Numbered from the stretch's first letter, positions 26,746-36,072 are shown. The stretch: DNA of 64,000 bases from Mycolicibacterium sp. P1-18 (GCF_008329535.1 NZ_NPKR01000005.1:310001-374000); one strand, 5' to 3'. Made by a program: numbers and translations. Notes: a model not told the origin generated them from the letters alone.

Positions 26746-28236
26746 TCAGTACGCGCCGGAGCCGGTGGCGATGGTGCGGACCGTCTTGACCGCGATCAGC
26801 ACGTCGTTGGTGATCGACCAGTTCTCGACGTAGGACAGGTCCAGGCGGACCGAGTCCTCCCACGACAGGTCGGAGCGTCCGCTGACCTGCCACAGGCCGG
26901 TGATGCCCGGCAGGACGAGCAGCCGGCGACGAACCTGGTCGTTGTAGGTGTCGACCTCACGGCGCAGCGGCGGGCGAGGGCCGACGACGCTCATGTCGCG
27001 ACGCAGAACGTTGAAGAACTGGGGCAGCTCGTCGATGCTGTACTTGCGCAGCAGGCTGCCGACCTGGGTGATCCGCGGATCTTCCTTCATCTTGAACAGC
27101 ACGCCGCCGACGCTCTCGTTGACGTCCATCAGGTTGACGACCTGCTGGTCGGCGCCGTCGACCATGGTGCGGAACTTGATCATCTGGAACGGTTCGCCGT
27201 CCAAGCCGATGCGTTCGGACCTGTAGAAGACCGGGCCCTTGCTGGTCAGCTTGATCGCGATGGCGGCGGCGATCATCACCGGCAGCGCCATCACGAGGGC
27301 GAAGACCGCCATGAAGTAGTCGAACGCAAGCTTCTGGATCTTCTTGGTGCCGCTGTACTGCGGCTTCTCGACGTGGATCAGGGGCAGGCCCGCCACGGGT
27401 CGCATCGTCAGCCGGGGGCCCGCGACGTCGACCACGCCGGGGGTGACCACCAGGTCGACGCCCAGCTTGTGCAGATCCCACGACAACTCCCGAACACCCT
27501 CGGGGCCGAGGTGGTCGGTGGTGGTGAGCGCGACGGTGTCGCTGTTGGTCTTGAGGATCGCGTCGTGGACGCTGCTCTCGTCGCCGAAGACGGGCAGTGC
27601 GCCGACGCCGGGGATCTCGATGGTGCCGCCCGAGCTGCGCCCGGTGAGGCACACGCCGACGACGGAGTATCCGTAGCCCCAGCCACGGTTGAGGGACTGC
27701 ACCAGGCTCCGGACGGCCCTCGCGTCGCCGACGGCCAACACCGTCACCACGCAGCGGCCGCGCTTGCGCTGGCGGGATAAGAAGAGCCGGCACACGTTGC
27801 GTCCGACCACCAGCCCGGCCAGGCCGAGCGGGAAGGCCACCGCGAGGTACCCGCGGGCGAACTCCGGCCGGAAGATCATGAGGGCGACGGCTACGACGCC
27901 AATCGTTGCCAGGGTGGCCGAAACCACCCGCCGGTACTCCTCCACGCCGGCGCCCACGACGCGCGGCGACCGGGTGCGGTAGGCGGCGAGCAGGCTCAGC
28001 CAGATACCGGCGATCAGGACCGAGAGAATGGAGAAGTAGATCGACGCCGGATCGGTGGCCGTGATGGGTCGGCCAAGCTTGACCGTTTGCGCTGCCACCA
28101 GGGCAAGAGCGACGACGACGATGTCGGAGACGACCAGGACCTTGACGTACCGCCGTTGCCAGCGCGGGCCGCCATTTCGGCGGGTCGCCGACATGGGTGC
28201 CTCAGTGAGCGCCACGGTTTCTTCGGTCAAAGACAA
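26746..28236 (-). CDS. Initiating polyprenyl-phosphate sugar transferase (WbaP/EpsL type)
   Basis: This protein of about 496 residues moves a sugar-1-phosphate onto undecaprenyl/decaprenyl phosphate, the first step of repeat-unit synthesis. It has four N-terminal transmembrane helices, a middle nucleotide-binding-like CoA-binding domain, and a C-terminal bacterial sugar transferase domain with FYRSERIGLDG, IKFRTM, SIDELPQFFNVL, SVVGPRPPL and LPGITGLWQVSGRS. The start is not clear: a TTG at 28236 follows GGGGTGGGG, an ATG at 28194 follows GAGG, and the frame opens at 28281. It is the only such enzyme in the window. Confidence 0.9.
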   Translation of the reverse strand: MSLTEETVALTEAPMSATRRNGGPRWQRRYVKVLVVSDIVVVALALVAAQTVKLGRPITATDPASIYFSILSVLIAGIWLSLLAAYRTRSPRVVGAGVEEYRRVVSATLATIGVVAVALMIFRPEFARGYLAVAFPLGLAGLVVGRNVCRLFLSRQRKRGRCVVTVLAVGDARAVRSLVQSLNRGWGYGYSVVGVCLTGRSSGGTIEIPGVGALPVFGDESSVHDAILKTNSDTVALTTTDHLGPEGVRELSWDLHKLGVDLVVTPGVVDVAGPRLTMRPVAGLPLIHVEKPQYSGTKKIQKLAFDYFMAVFALVMALPVMIAAAIAIKLTSKGPVFYRSERIGLDGEPFQMIKFRTMVDGADQQVVNLMDVNESVGGVLFKMKEDPRITQVGSLLRKYSIDELPQFFNVLRRDMSVVGPRPPLRREVDTYNDQVRRRLLVLPGITGLWQVSGRSDLSWEDSVRLDLSYVENWSITNDVLIAVKTVRTIATGSGAY

Positions 28237-28349
28237 CGTTCCCCACCCCTTCTGTTTGCTGGCAGTTAAACGCGTTAACAAGGCCCCCGCCTCGCGTTTA
28301 CTATGTCATCGTTAGCCAGCCAATGCCACGCGTACAGCATATGCCCAGC

Positions 28350-28925
28350 TCACCTACATGTGCCTTGTATCGCGGCTTTGGCCAAACCACCCCATTGATA
28401 AGCGAAGACGAACTCCCAGCCCAGCAGCGAGTAGCGGTAGCGGCGAGGCACGTCGACCATGACGGCGGCGTCGGACTGGTCTGAGAAACATTGCTGAAAC
28501 ACCAGTCGCGCCCGGGGCAGGTGATAGCGCCAACTGACGACGATGATCTTGCTCCACGACCGCTGGTCGGCCAGGCGGCGCATCTCCTCGGCCTCGCCGC
28601 GGGTGGTGCCCGGATCCGGCGTGAAGCAGATGACCTCGACGTCGTCGGGTTCGCGACACACCCGCCGCATGACGGGGTCGCCGTCCCAGTACGGGTTGGA
28701 CAACACCACGGTTCGAGCCCAGCCCTCCCGGGCCAACTGGATGCCGTAGTCCTCCCGACCGTCGTGTTCGCCGCCGAGGACGATGATCGCGTCGGCCCGC
28801 TCCAGGCTGTCGACCTTGGCGTTGGCGAACACGAAGTGCCCGCTGACGCCCATGTCGACGAGGATTATCGCCACCACGAGCACGACGGCCTCGAGCGCCG
28901 CCAGAAGCCGTCTACTCGCGGGCAT
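28350..28925 (-). CDS. YdcF/ElyC-family (DUF218) membrane protein
   Basis: This 191-residue protein has one N-terminal anchor (about 8-28) then a DUF218 domain with ADAIIVLGG, GEAEEMRRLA and KIIVVSWRYHLPRA. Family members are linked to cell-envelope polysaccharide or lipid-carrier recycling, and the exact reaction is unsettled. It overlaps the esterase gene upstream by 14 bases and so belongs to the lipase-esterase operon that starts at 32282. Confidence 0.83.
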   Translation of the reverse strand: MPASRRLLAALEAVVLVVAIILVDMGVSGHFVFANAKVDSLERADAIIVLGGEHDGREDYGIQLAREGWARTVVLSNPYWDGDPVMRRVCREPDDVEVICFTPDPGTTRGEAEEMRRLADQRSWSKIIVVSWRYHLPRARLVFQQCFSDQSDAAVMVDVPRRYRYSLLGWEFVFAYQWGGLAKAAIQGTCR

Positions 28926-29796
28926 ACTCCGCCAAGTCGTCGGGGCACATCTGGCGATAGGCGGCCCACATGCCGTGGCCCATCGCGCGCAGTCCCTCGG
29001 CGTTGTAGTGCCGGTCGAGTTCGCCGTTGACGCAACCGCGTGCGCCCGTGACGAATGCGGTGCGGGCCTTCCGATTCGGGGTGTCGGCGTGAACGGCGTC
29101 GATCACCGAGTAGTCCTTGCGGCTCAGTTCCATCTCCTCGGGCACCATCTGCCCGAGGATGAACGGCAGGTCGGCGCCATGGCGCGCGCGTAGATCGTCG
29201 ACGACCGAGTCGAGTTTCTCCCGATAGGTCGGGCCGGACATCAGTGGCACGTCACTCTCTCCCTGATGCCACAACACCGCGGCCACTGTACTTCCCGGGT
29301 GGAGCCTCAGCGCCGCGTCGATCGCCCGCACACCGTTGACGTAGAGATTCACCCTGGTTCGGGTGTCGGCCGGATCCCACGTGTAGCCGTTCTTGGGTGT
29401 GAACGACGTGTCGCCGCGGGCGCCGGGGATCAGGAGGACGTGGCGGCCCGTCTCCTCGGCGAGCGCCTTGGCGAAGGTCATGCCGAACCCGACGCCGTAC
29501 CCGGGGATCTCGTGCATCAGCGGATCCTTGGCGAGCACGACGGTGCCCTTCGACGGTCCGCTCATCGCGTACTGGTGAACCCGGGGGTGGGTGCGGTCCA
29601 GCCCGTCGGGGTCGATGCCCAATCCCATCCCGAAGGCGTTGGACTGCCCGAGGATCGGCACCACCAGGTACGGCGACGGCGGAGGGTCCACCGGTGTTCC
29701 CGGCGACGCCAGCCTGCGCTTGACCACCGACTTGGCCTCGTACGCCAGCAGCCGCCACAGTGCGACGTCGCCGTCCGGATTTCTACTGGCACTCAT
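28912..29796 (-). CDS. SASA-family carbohydrate acetyl-esterase
   Basis: This 294-residue protein fits the sialate O-acetylesterase-like (SASA, SGNH) family. The nucleophile is in GQSNAFGMG (Ser52), followed by VLWHQGESD and a C-terminal Asp-His region DRHYNAEG. Such enzymes take acetyl groups off polysaccharides. No signal peptide is evident, so it may act inside the cell. It overlaps its neighbours by 14 bases on both sides (lipase paralogue 4 and YdcF), which ties it to exopolysaccharide tailoring. Confidence 0.82.
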   Translation of the reverse strand: MSASRNPDGDVALWRLLAYEAKSVVKRRLASPGTPVDPPPSPYLVVPILGQSNAFGMGLGIDPDGLDRTHPRVHQYAMSGPSKGTVVLAKDPLMHEIPGYGVGFGMTFAKALAEETGRHVLLIPGARGDTSFTPKNGYTWDPADTRTRVNLYVNGVRAIDAALRLHPGSTVAAVLWHQGESDVPLMSGPTYREKLDSVVDDLRARHGADLPFILGQMVPEEMELSRKDYSVIDAVHADTPNRKARTAFVTGARGCVNGELDRHYNAEGLRAMGHGMWAAYRQMCPDDLAEYARE

Positions 29797-31018
29797 TTAC
29801 TGCCGGCCTTCCTGCGAATCGATCGGCGATCCAGGCGATTTGACGGGACACGTCCACGTCGCCGTGCCCCTTGGACGGCTGAAGGTCCCACTCCACGTTC
29901 CCGCCGAGGGCACACGCCTTCGCGATGGCGTCGGTCGTCCACTGCGCGTCGACGAGGGTGTCCGCGCCGCCGTAGGCCACGGACAGGGGCGCCGACAGCG
30001 GTCGCTGCGGAAGTGCCCACGCCGACAACAGCTTCCGCAGTTGGGCCGCAGCCGCTGGTGACGCCGGGCGAATGTCGTCGGCGGTCACCTGGGCCAGCGC
30101 GTCGGTCCTGGCCTTGGCGGTGTCACCGGAACAGGACAGCGTCACGTCCCAGTAGCGCGCCGCCGCGCCGCGCCGGAAGTCGTCGCGATTCACCTGCGGG
30201 TGCAGTCGGGCCAGCGACTCCACGATGGCCAGGAACGCCGGCCGCTGATCGGCGGTCAGCGTCCGCGCCTCCGCGCCGTCGAGCACGCCGACCACGTTCG
30301 CCGCGGGCGAATCCGCCACTGCGCCAACCAGAGTCAGCTCCGGAGCGTACGTCGACGCCTGCTCGTCGGCGGCCCACGCCGCTCCCCCGCCCTGCGATCC
30401 GCCCAGTGCGAGCCAGCGCGTGGAGGTGTTGGAGAAGGTGTGCCGCAGCGCGCGGACGGCGTCGATCATGTTGAGGCCGGCGGTCTTGGCGTCGGTGTAG
30501 GGGTGGACACCCTTCTCGCCCAACCCCTGGTAGTCGGCCAGCGCGACCGCGTGGCCCGTCTTGACGAATCCGACCACCAGATCGGAGACACCCAGCAGCG
30601 AATCGGAGAGCGACGGTGCGCATTGTTCGTCGATGCCGGTGGTGCCGTGGCCGAAGGAGAGGATCGGCCAGCCGCCCGGTGGTGGCTCGCCGAGGGGTGT
30701 GAACACCGATCCCGAGACCGTCGTCTGCGCGCCGGTGTCCCCATTGGTCGAGCGGTACACCACGCGCGCCGCCTGGAGTTGACGTCCGGTGCCCTTCTGG
30801 ACACCGGGCATGGTGGTGGCGCTGACCAGGGTGCCCGGACCGCTGCCGCCCAGGTCGGCGGTCTCGACGGGTACCGGCTGCGCCGCGGGCACGTCACCGC
30901 GGAATCTGTCGACCACCGCGGTGGCGAGACGAAATCCGACGGGCAGGGTGAGGCCGACGACCGCCACGGCGATCAGCGCCGCCACGGCGACCGCGGCCGT
31001 CCGCGCTCGGTGACTCAT
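29783..31018 (-). CDS. Secreted lipase-like alpha/beta hydrolase, paralogue 4
   Basis: This 411-residue protein has an N-terminal hydrophobic segment (about 8-30) without a lipobox cysteine, so it is anchored or secreted by signal peptidase I. The elbow is GGSQGGG (Ser208), the acid in GGADTLVD and the histidine in KGHGDVD. It is very like paralogue 2 through YRSTNGDTG, ADYQGLG and ALRHTF. One base separates its ATG from the stop of paralogue 5. Confidence 0.86.
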   Translation of the reverse strand: MSHRARTAAVAVAALIAVAVVGLTLPVGFRLATAVVDRFRGDVPAAQPVPVETADLGGSGPGTLVSATTMPGVQKGTGRQLQAARVVYRSTNGDTGAQTTVSGSVFTPLGEPPPGGWPILSFGHGTTGIDEQCAPSLSDSLLGVSDLVVGFVKTGHAVALADYQGLGEKGVHPYTDAKTAGLNMIDAVRALRHTFSNTSTRWLALGGSQGGGAAWAADEQASTYAPELTLVGAVADSPAANVVGVLDGAEARTLTADQRPAFLAIVESLARLHPQVNRDDFRRGAAARYWDVTLSCSGDTAKARTDALAQVTADDIRPASPAAAAQLRKLLSAWALPQRPLSAPLSVAYGGADTLVDAQWTTDAIAKACALGGNVEWDLQPSKGHGDVDVSRQIAWIADRFAGRPAVNECQ

Positions 31019-31019
31019 G

Positions 31020-32282
31020 TCATCCGCCGTCCTGCACCTGAGCCGAGGTCTCCTGCGGTGCGGCCGGCGGCGTGACGAACGACCCGCAGCTGTTCGGCGC
31101 GGGGTCGCCGGTGAACCGGTCGGCGATCCAGGGCAGCACCGGGGTCACGTCGACGTCGGAGTGCCCGCGGTCGGGTTGCATGTCGATGCGGACCACGTCC
31201 CCCATGTCACACGCGTCCTGCAGCGCCGCGTCGGTCCAGGCGGGCGGCACGAGGACGTCCTGCCCGCCGTAGACGACGAGCGCCGGAGCCGCCAGGGGGC
31301 GACGCGGCAAGTCGTCGGTCCGCAGGCGGTCCCGCAGCGCGTCCGCGGCCGTGGTGGACGACGGCACCAGGTCGTCGGGGGTGATCTCGCCGACGACCTT
31401 GGTCCGTTCGTCGGCGTCGCCGTAGTCACACTGCAGCAGCACGTCCCACTTCTCCGCGACGACGCCACGTCGGTAGTCGTCCAGATTCAGCGTGGGGTCC
31501 TCGCTCTTCACCGTGGCCAGCAGGGCCTGATAGGCCGGCTCCTGTTCCTTCGAGAGAAGTCGATTCGCCGCGTCGTCGACGAACTTCGAGACATTCAGCG
31601 GCGGAGACACACTGGCGGTGCCGACCAGGTCCAGTCCGGCACCGTAGGCCGGGCTCAGTTCGTTGGCCGCCCACGCCGCCTGGGCGCCCTGCGACAACCC
31701 GAACGCCGCCCACCGGTTGGAGGTGTCGGCGACCACCTTGCGGGCGGCGCGCACCGAGTCGACGAGGTTGTAGCCGGCGGTGGTGGCGTCGAGGTACGGG
31801 TGGTAGGTCGAATCATCGCCCAGCCCTTGGTAATCCGCCATCGCGACCACGTAGCCCGCGTTGACCAGTTCGAGGACCGTGGAGGACAGATTGGACAGGG
31901 TCGGCGACGACGACGGGGCGCATCCCGACACGACGCCGGTGGTGGGGTGGCCGTACGCGATGATCGGCCAGCCTCCCTCGGGCGGCTTGCCCTTGGGCGC
32001 GAACACCGTTCCCGTCACCCGGGTGGGCTGATTGGTCACACCGGACGTGGAGGCATAGGTGACCTTGGCGGCCACCGAGGTGACGCCGCTCAGCCGTCGG
32101 TCCAAGGTGGGCATGCTGCTCGCGGCGACGACGGTTCCCGGCCCGGAACCGCTGAGATCGGCCGGCAGCGAGATTCCGGCGTCGGGTGGCGGCGCCGCCG
32201 ACCCGGCGGACGGCCTGTCGCAGGCGGACGACACGATGGCCACCGCGACGATCGCGGAGATGACGGCGCGACGACGGCTCAT
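31020..32282 (-). CDS. Secreted lipase-like lipoprotein, paralogue 5
   Basis: This 420-residue protein has a lipoprotein signal ending VSSAC (Cys21). The elbow is GLSQGAQ (Ser197), the acid in GGQDVLV and the histidine in RGHSDVD. It is the most diverged active member, with YASTSGVT in place of YRSTNGD. It is first in the operon 32282-28350 (lipase 5, lipase 4, esterase, YdcF), with a hairpin about 65-90 bases upstream. Confidence 0.86.
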   Translation of the reverse strand: MSRRRAVISAIVAVAIVSSACDRPSAGSAAPPPDAGISLPADLSGSGPGTVVAASSMPTLDRRLSGVTSVAAKVTYASTSGVTNQPTRVTGTVFAPKGKPPEGGWPIIAYGHPTTGVVSGCAPSSSPTLSNLSSTVLELVNAGYVVAMADYQGLGDDSTYHPYLDATTAGYNLVDSVRAARKVVADTSNRWAAFGLSQGAQAAWAANELSPAYGAGLDLVGTASVSPPLNVSKFVDDAANRLLSKEQEPAYQALLATVKSEDPTLNLDDYRRGVVAEKWDVLLQCDYGDADERTKVVGEITPDDLVPSSTTAADALRDRLRTDDLPRRPLAAPALVVYGGQDVLVPPAWTDAALQDACDMGDVVRIDMQPDRGHSDVDVTPVLPWIADRFTGDPAPNSCGSFVTPPAAPQETSAQVQDGG

Positions 32283-32346
32283 TCGTGTCCACCCGTCCGA
32301 CGGTCGACGTCAACCACGGCGTCCTCCATTCACCCCCGTCGATCAA

Positions 32347-32371
32347 CGTTGCCAGCGGATTGCTGGCAACG
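32347..32371. terminator. Hairpin in the 327-base gap between two minus-strand operons
   Basis: A 10-base perfect inverted repeat with a five-base loop (arms CGTTGCCAGC and GCTGGCAACG) lies in the gap 32283-32609. Upstream on this strand is a glycosyltransferase gene ending at 32610, and downstream is lipase paralogue 5 starting at 32282. It may end the upstream operon, or be an operator for the lipase operon; there is no T run. I see no gene in the rest of the gap. Confidence 0.5.
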
Positions 32372-32609
32372 CCCCCAGGTCCAGCTCACGCGTGTTCCGC
32401 GAACATCGAACCACGCCGGTCGACGGTGACGTGTCGGCGCACGACGACTCATCCTAGCCAACCGCCGCGACCTGCCGGATCGCACGTGCTGCAGCCGTTT
32501 CGGAACCGTAATGCCGACACCTGCAATTGCACCGCCACGGCGACCGGCGTCGACCGCCGGGCCCGCCCACGTCGCGAACCGACCGCCACGGGCGAAATCA
32601 CCGCGACCG

Positions 32610-33749
32610 TCAGGAAGGTCGCTGGCCGCTGAGGATCAGCGCGTCGACGGCGTCGCGCACCCTCCCGCTCCGCCAGTGTTCGGCGTTGGCCCGATGGATG
32701 GCGTGGCCAGCGGCGGCCGCGGCCGCACGGTCGGTCAGCATGCGCCGGCACTCCCCGACGAAGGCGTCGTCGTCGTCGAAGACGTCGAGGCCGAACAGCT
32801 CTCCCAGGGACCCCACCGCAGCCTTGGTGCCGACCACCGGCAATCCGATGCGAGCCGCGTCGAGGATCTTCACCCGCACCCCTCCACCGGTCTTGATCGG
32901 TGCCACCATCGCGCGACACGTGCCGAGGAAGGCGTGCAGGTCGTCGACGAAGCCGAGGTCCCGTACCCCGGGCGGGTGGGGCGGCTCAGGTGCGTTCGGC
33001 TTCTTCGCGCCGATGATGCACAGCTCGGCGTCGGGAATGCCCGCCGAGATGCGTGGCCACAGCTTCAGCGCGTGCAGGAAGGCCTCCTGGTTCGGCGGCC
33101 AGTCCCTGGTCCCCATCAGCACCAGCCGCGGAGGCGTCGACGACGTGTCCACCGGTTCGGCCGGCGGCAACGTCAGCTCGAACCAGCGGGCGCCGCGCAC
33201 GCCGTTGCGGCGGTACTGCTCGGCCTCGTCGGCGTCGAAGGTGCCCACGGCGTCGGCGGCCATCGCCACCCGCAGCTCGTCGCGGACGAGTCGCCTGGCC
33301 TCCACCCGTCCCAGGAGACCCCGGCTGGCGCCCCAGACGAGCGCCTCGCTCACGTGGGTGTCGACCACCAGGGTGCGGGTGCCGAACAGCGAGCTGCGCA
33401 GGAACGACTCGGCCATGTAGCTGTGCTCGGCGACGTAGACGTCGGCGTCGGCCCGTTCGATCGCCGCGACCAATTCGTCGCCGTCGAACCGGACGTGGAC
33501 GAGGCTGCGGCGCGTCTTGGCCGCGCCGGCGAGCAAGCTGAGCGGTCGGACGGCGGGTTTGCGCACCCTCGTCACCTCCACGCCGCCTGGGACGAAGTCG
33601 GCGGTGACGGAGCCGCTCTCGGCCGCCAGGCAGATGATCGAGACGTCGAGGCGCTCGGCGGCCAACTCGACGAAGAGTCGCGACAACGCCACGTCGCCAC
33701 CGTGTTCGACGACGGGGTCCTTGGACAGCAGGAAGACCACCGAGGTCAT
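32610..33749 (-). CDS. Glycosyltransferase, GT4-like
   Basis: This 379-residue protein has the GT-B two-domain layout. The N-terminal part has FLLSKDPVVEHGGDVALSR; the C-terminal part has LMGTRDWPPNQEAF, the start of the nucleotide-sugar domain, and KTGGGVRVKILDAARIGLPV, the GT4 donor-phosphate region. No signal peptide is seen, so it acts on the cytosolic face. Its ATG overlaps the flippase stop (ATGA at 33746-33749). Donor and acceptor unknown. Confidence 0.85.
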   Translation of the reverse strand: MTSVVFLLSKDPVVEHGGDVALSRLFVELAAERLDVSIICLAAESGSVTADFVPGGVEVTRVRKPAVRPLSLLAGAAKTRRSLVHVRFDGDELVAAIERADADVYVAEHSYMAESFLRSSLFGTRTLVVDTHVSEALVWGASRGLLGRVEARRLVRDELRVAMAADAVGTFDADEAEQYRRNGVRGARWFELTLPPAEPVDTSSTPPRLVLMGTRDWPPNQEAFLHALKLWPRISAGIPDAELCIIGAKKPNAPEPPHPPGVRDLGFVDDLHAFLGTCRAMVAPIKTGGGVRVKILDAARIGLPVVGTKAAVGSLGELFGLDVFDDDDAFVGECRRMLTDRAAAAAAGHAIHRANAEHWRSGRVRDAVDALILSGQRPS

Positions 33750-34987
33750 CGTCGGCCCTTGCGGTACAGCGCGGTGGCGAAGATCGCCAACAGGATCCCG
33801 TCGGACGCGGTGGTCGCGATCGCCGCGGCCACCGCACCCAGCCCCAGCTTGACCAACACGGTCAGCAGCGCGAATTTGACCGGCAGCAGGGCGATCGACG
33901 ACGCGAGCCGGAACCGGTCCCGCCGTTGCGCGTACAGGATGACCTGGAAGACGCAGATGACGGTTCGCAGGAAACAGAAGCCGGCCATGATGACCATGGA
34001 CTCGGCCATGGGCGCGGGGGCGGAGGTGAACAGCATGACCACGCCGGTGACCAGGACGATCGCGCCGGCGGCGGACGCGATGGTCAGCGTCAGCCGCAGC
34101 TTGGGACCGGTCTTCAGGTCACCGCCGCTCTTGCGCAGCGGTTCGTGATAGGTCATCGCGAACGACTGCCCGATGCCGGCCAGCGCGGTGCCCACCATGA
34201 GCGTGATGTTGTAGTAGCCGACGACGGTGCTGTCGGTGAGGAAGCCGAGCAGCAGGACGTCGCCCTGCAGGTATACGGCTGTGCCCAAGCCCATCTCGGC
34301 GCTGAGGTAGGTCATCTGCCGCAGTGATCCCGGCAACCCGGGGCGGTGGCCCCGCACGGCCAGGCCCGCCATCACGAGGATGACGGCGTAGGGCACGCAG
34401 TAGAGAAGGCTTGTGACCTTCAGCATCGGATCGTCGACCGCGAACAGATAGGCGCAGACCAGTACGACGCTGCTGGTCTGCCGGATGGCGTCGTAGCGCC
34501 AGACGAGATCGGGATGACCGTCGCGCACGGCGCGGCTCTTCAGGCTGTTGAACGCCATCTCGCCGCCGGCCATGACGAGGCCGAACCACAGCAGGTACAG
34601 CCGGTCGAACGGCAGGAGGGCAAGTCCGGCGACGACGAGAACGACGCCCACCAGGTAGCGGCTGGAGCGCTCCCGGTTGAAGGCGTCGTCGGACTCGCGC
34701 ATGGCGCGGACCGCCCACGGATTGTCCAGTGGCGGACCGAGAATCGTGGCGAAGGAGAACGCCAGGGCGTAGAGACCGTAGTCGGAGATGCCGAGGCGGG
34801 CGATGATCGCCAGGGTCAGCAGCAGGCCGAGGCCGCGGCTGCCGTACATGAAGAAGACGCCGACGAGGGTCTTGACGAGGTTGCGCGACGCGCCTTCCGG
34901 GGCGGATTCGGGCGCCGATTCGGGGAGCGTCAGATCGAGGGCCCCTTGTCCGGTTGGCCAGCATCGAGACCGAGCAACGCCGACCAC
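33746..34987 (-). CDS. Wzx-type polysaccharide flippase, copy 1
   Basis: This is a MATE/MOP-superfamily membrane protein of about 395-413 residues with roughly twelve hydrophobic segments, beginning FFMYGSRGLGLLLTLAIIARLG. It should flip lipid-linked repeat units. The start is uncertain: the first canonical start ahead of helix 1 is a GTG at 34987, which lies 58 bases inside the upstream glycosyltransferase gene, while a CTG at 34933 overlaps that gene's stop by four bases like other junctions here. The open frame further upstream is a shadow of that gene. Confidence 0.83.
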   Translation of the reverse strand: MVGVARSRCWPTGQGALDLTLPESAPESAPEGASRNLVKTLVGVFFMYGSRGLGLLLTLAIIARLGISDYGLYALAFSFATILGPPLDNPWAVRAMRESDDAFNRERSSRYLVGVVLVVAGLALLPFDRLYLLWFGLVMAGGEMAFNSLKSRAVRDGHPDLVWRYDAIRQTSSVVLVCAYLFAVDDPMLKVTSLLYCVPYAVILVMAGLAVRGHRPGLPGSLRQMTYLSAEMGLGTAVYLQGDVLLLGFLTDSTVVGYYNITLMVGTALAGIGQSFAMTYHEPLRKSGGDLKTGPKLRLTLTIASAAGAIVLVTGVVMLFTSAPAPMAESMVIMAGFCFLRTVICVFQVILYAQRRDRFRLASSIALLPVKFALLTVLVKLGLGAVAAAIATTASDGILLAIFATALYRKGRR

Positions 34988-36072
34988 TCGGCCGCGAATG
35001 CCGACGCGGTGTTCGCGGTCGACCGGGCCTGGCGGGTGTCGTCCGCGTGCCGACCCAGTTCGACCAGGCGGGCTTCGTCGTCCACGACCGAGGCGATGGT
35101 CTGCGCCAGTGCGGCGGCGACGGCGTCCCCCTCGAGTCCCCTGGTCGACACCACGGCAGCACCCACCCGATCGTCGAGTTCGGCCAGTGAGCCCCAGTCG
35201 GTGCATACCACGGGGGTGCGGTAGGCCATGGAGTGCGCGACGACGCCGGATGCGGCGAAGCTGTCGGCGTAGAAGTGGCGCTTGCCGTAGGGCACGACGA
35301 TCGCGCGGACGGACGCGAAGAAGGCGTCTTCGCTGGCTCCGTCGACCGGACCGAGGACGTCGACGCCCGCGATGGCCGGCAGGTCCTCGGTACCCCGGCC
35401 GGCGACGCGGATCGCGATGTCGTCGGACAGCGCTTCCCGGATCTTGACGATCTGCTCGAAACCCTTGCCGCGGTAGACGTGTCCGAAGAAGCCGATGGCC
35501 CTTGGCCGTTCGTGTGCGGGACGGATGGTGGGCCGCTCCCGCACCAGGTGCGGGACGTAGGCGGTGCGGGTCTGCGGGTACGTCTCCGCGATCGAACGGC
35601 GCCCGGTCTCGGTCAACGCGAACAGCAGACGGCCGGCGTAGACCCGGCCTTCGATGGCCCGACTCAGCGGCCGCAGCGGGTAGTGGATGCCGTGGTTGAG
35701 CAGCCGGGACCGGCTGACGAACTCGGTGCGGGCGGGCATCCACACGCCTTGCGGAGGATCGTGCACCGTGCCGGTCACCGGCGCGCCCTTCACGCCCGAG
35801 GTGGACCAGAACGGCGCCAGCGCGCCGGTGGAGAGCTCGGCGTGCACCAGCACCCGGTGTCGTCGCCCGCCGGCGACGTGGGCGGCGACGTCGCGCCGCA
35901 GACCACGCAGCGCGGCGACGGTGTCGTCGCCCGGTCCGCCGGTGCGCACCTCGACCACCTCGCCGAAGTGCGGCCGAACGGCGTTGACGAAGTCCTCCGA
36001 GTAGTCGCCGACGGCGGTGACGCCTTGGGCAGGTCCGACGAACACCAGCCGGTAGTCCTCGAGCGTCGCCAT
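34930..36072 (-). CDS. Glycosyltransferase, GT4-like
   Basis: This 380-residue protein begins MATLEDYRLVFVGPAQGVTA. The C-terminal half contains AIGFFGHVYRGKGFEQIVKIRE and IRVAGRG, typical of GT4 glucosyl/mannosyl transferases, while the usual ExFGxxxxE motif is replaced by DSFAASGVVAHSMAYRTPVV. Its ATG shares one base with the upstream acyltransferase stop (TGATG). It lies in the operon acyltransferase - GT - Wzx - GT. Confidence 0.83.
   Translation of the reverse strand: MATLEDYRLVFVGPAQGVTAVGDYSEDFVNAVRPHFGEVVEVRTGGPGDDTVAALRGLRRDVAAHVAGGRRHRVLVHAELSTGALAPFWSTSGVKGAPVTGTVHDPPQGVWMPARTEFVSRSRLLNHGIHYPLRPLSRAIEGRVYAGRLLFALTETGRRSIAETYPQTRTAYVPHLVRERPTIRPAHERPRAIGFFGHVYRGKGFEQIVKIREALSDDIAIRVAGRGTEDLPAIAGVDVLGPVDGASEDAFFASVRAIVVPYGKRHFYADSFAASGVVAHSMAYRTPVVCTDWGSLAELDDRVGAAVVSTRGLEGDAVAAALAQTIASVVDDEARLVELGRHADDTRQARSTANTASAFAAEWSALLGLDAGQPDKGPSI

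Noticed and set aside
28261..28290. Inverted repeat-like GTTAAACGCGTTAAC near the sugar transferase start
   Set aside because: Only the inner eight bases are truly palindromic, and an alternative start codon lies inside it. Too weak to call.
19140..32282. The repeated lipase genes as assembly duplication
   Set aside because: The five copies differ widely in N-termini, active sites and flanking sequence, so they are diverged paralogues.
34988..35743. Upstream extension of the flippase frame
   Set aside because: It is a shadow of the overlapping GT4 gene; composition is Arg/Gly-rich with no membrane segment.
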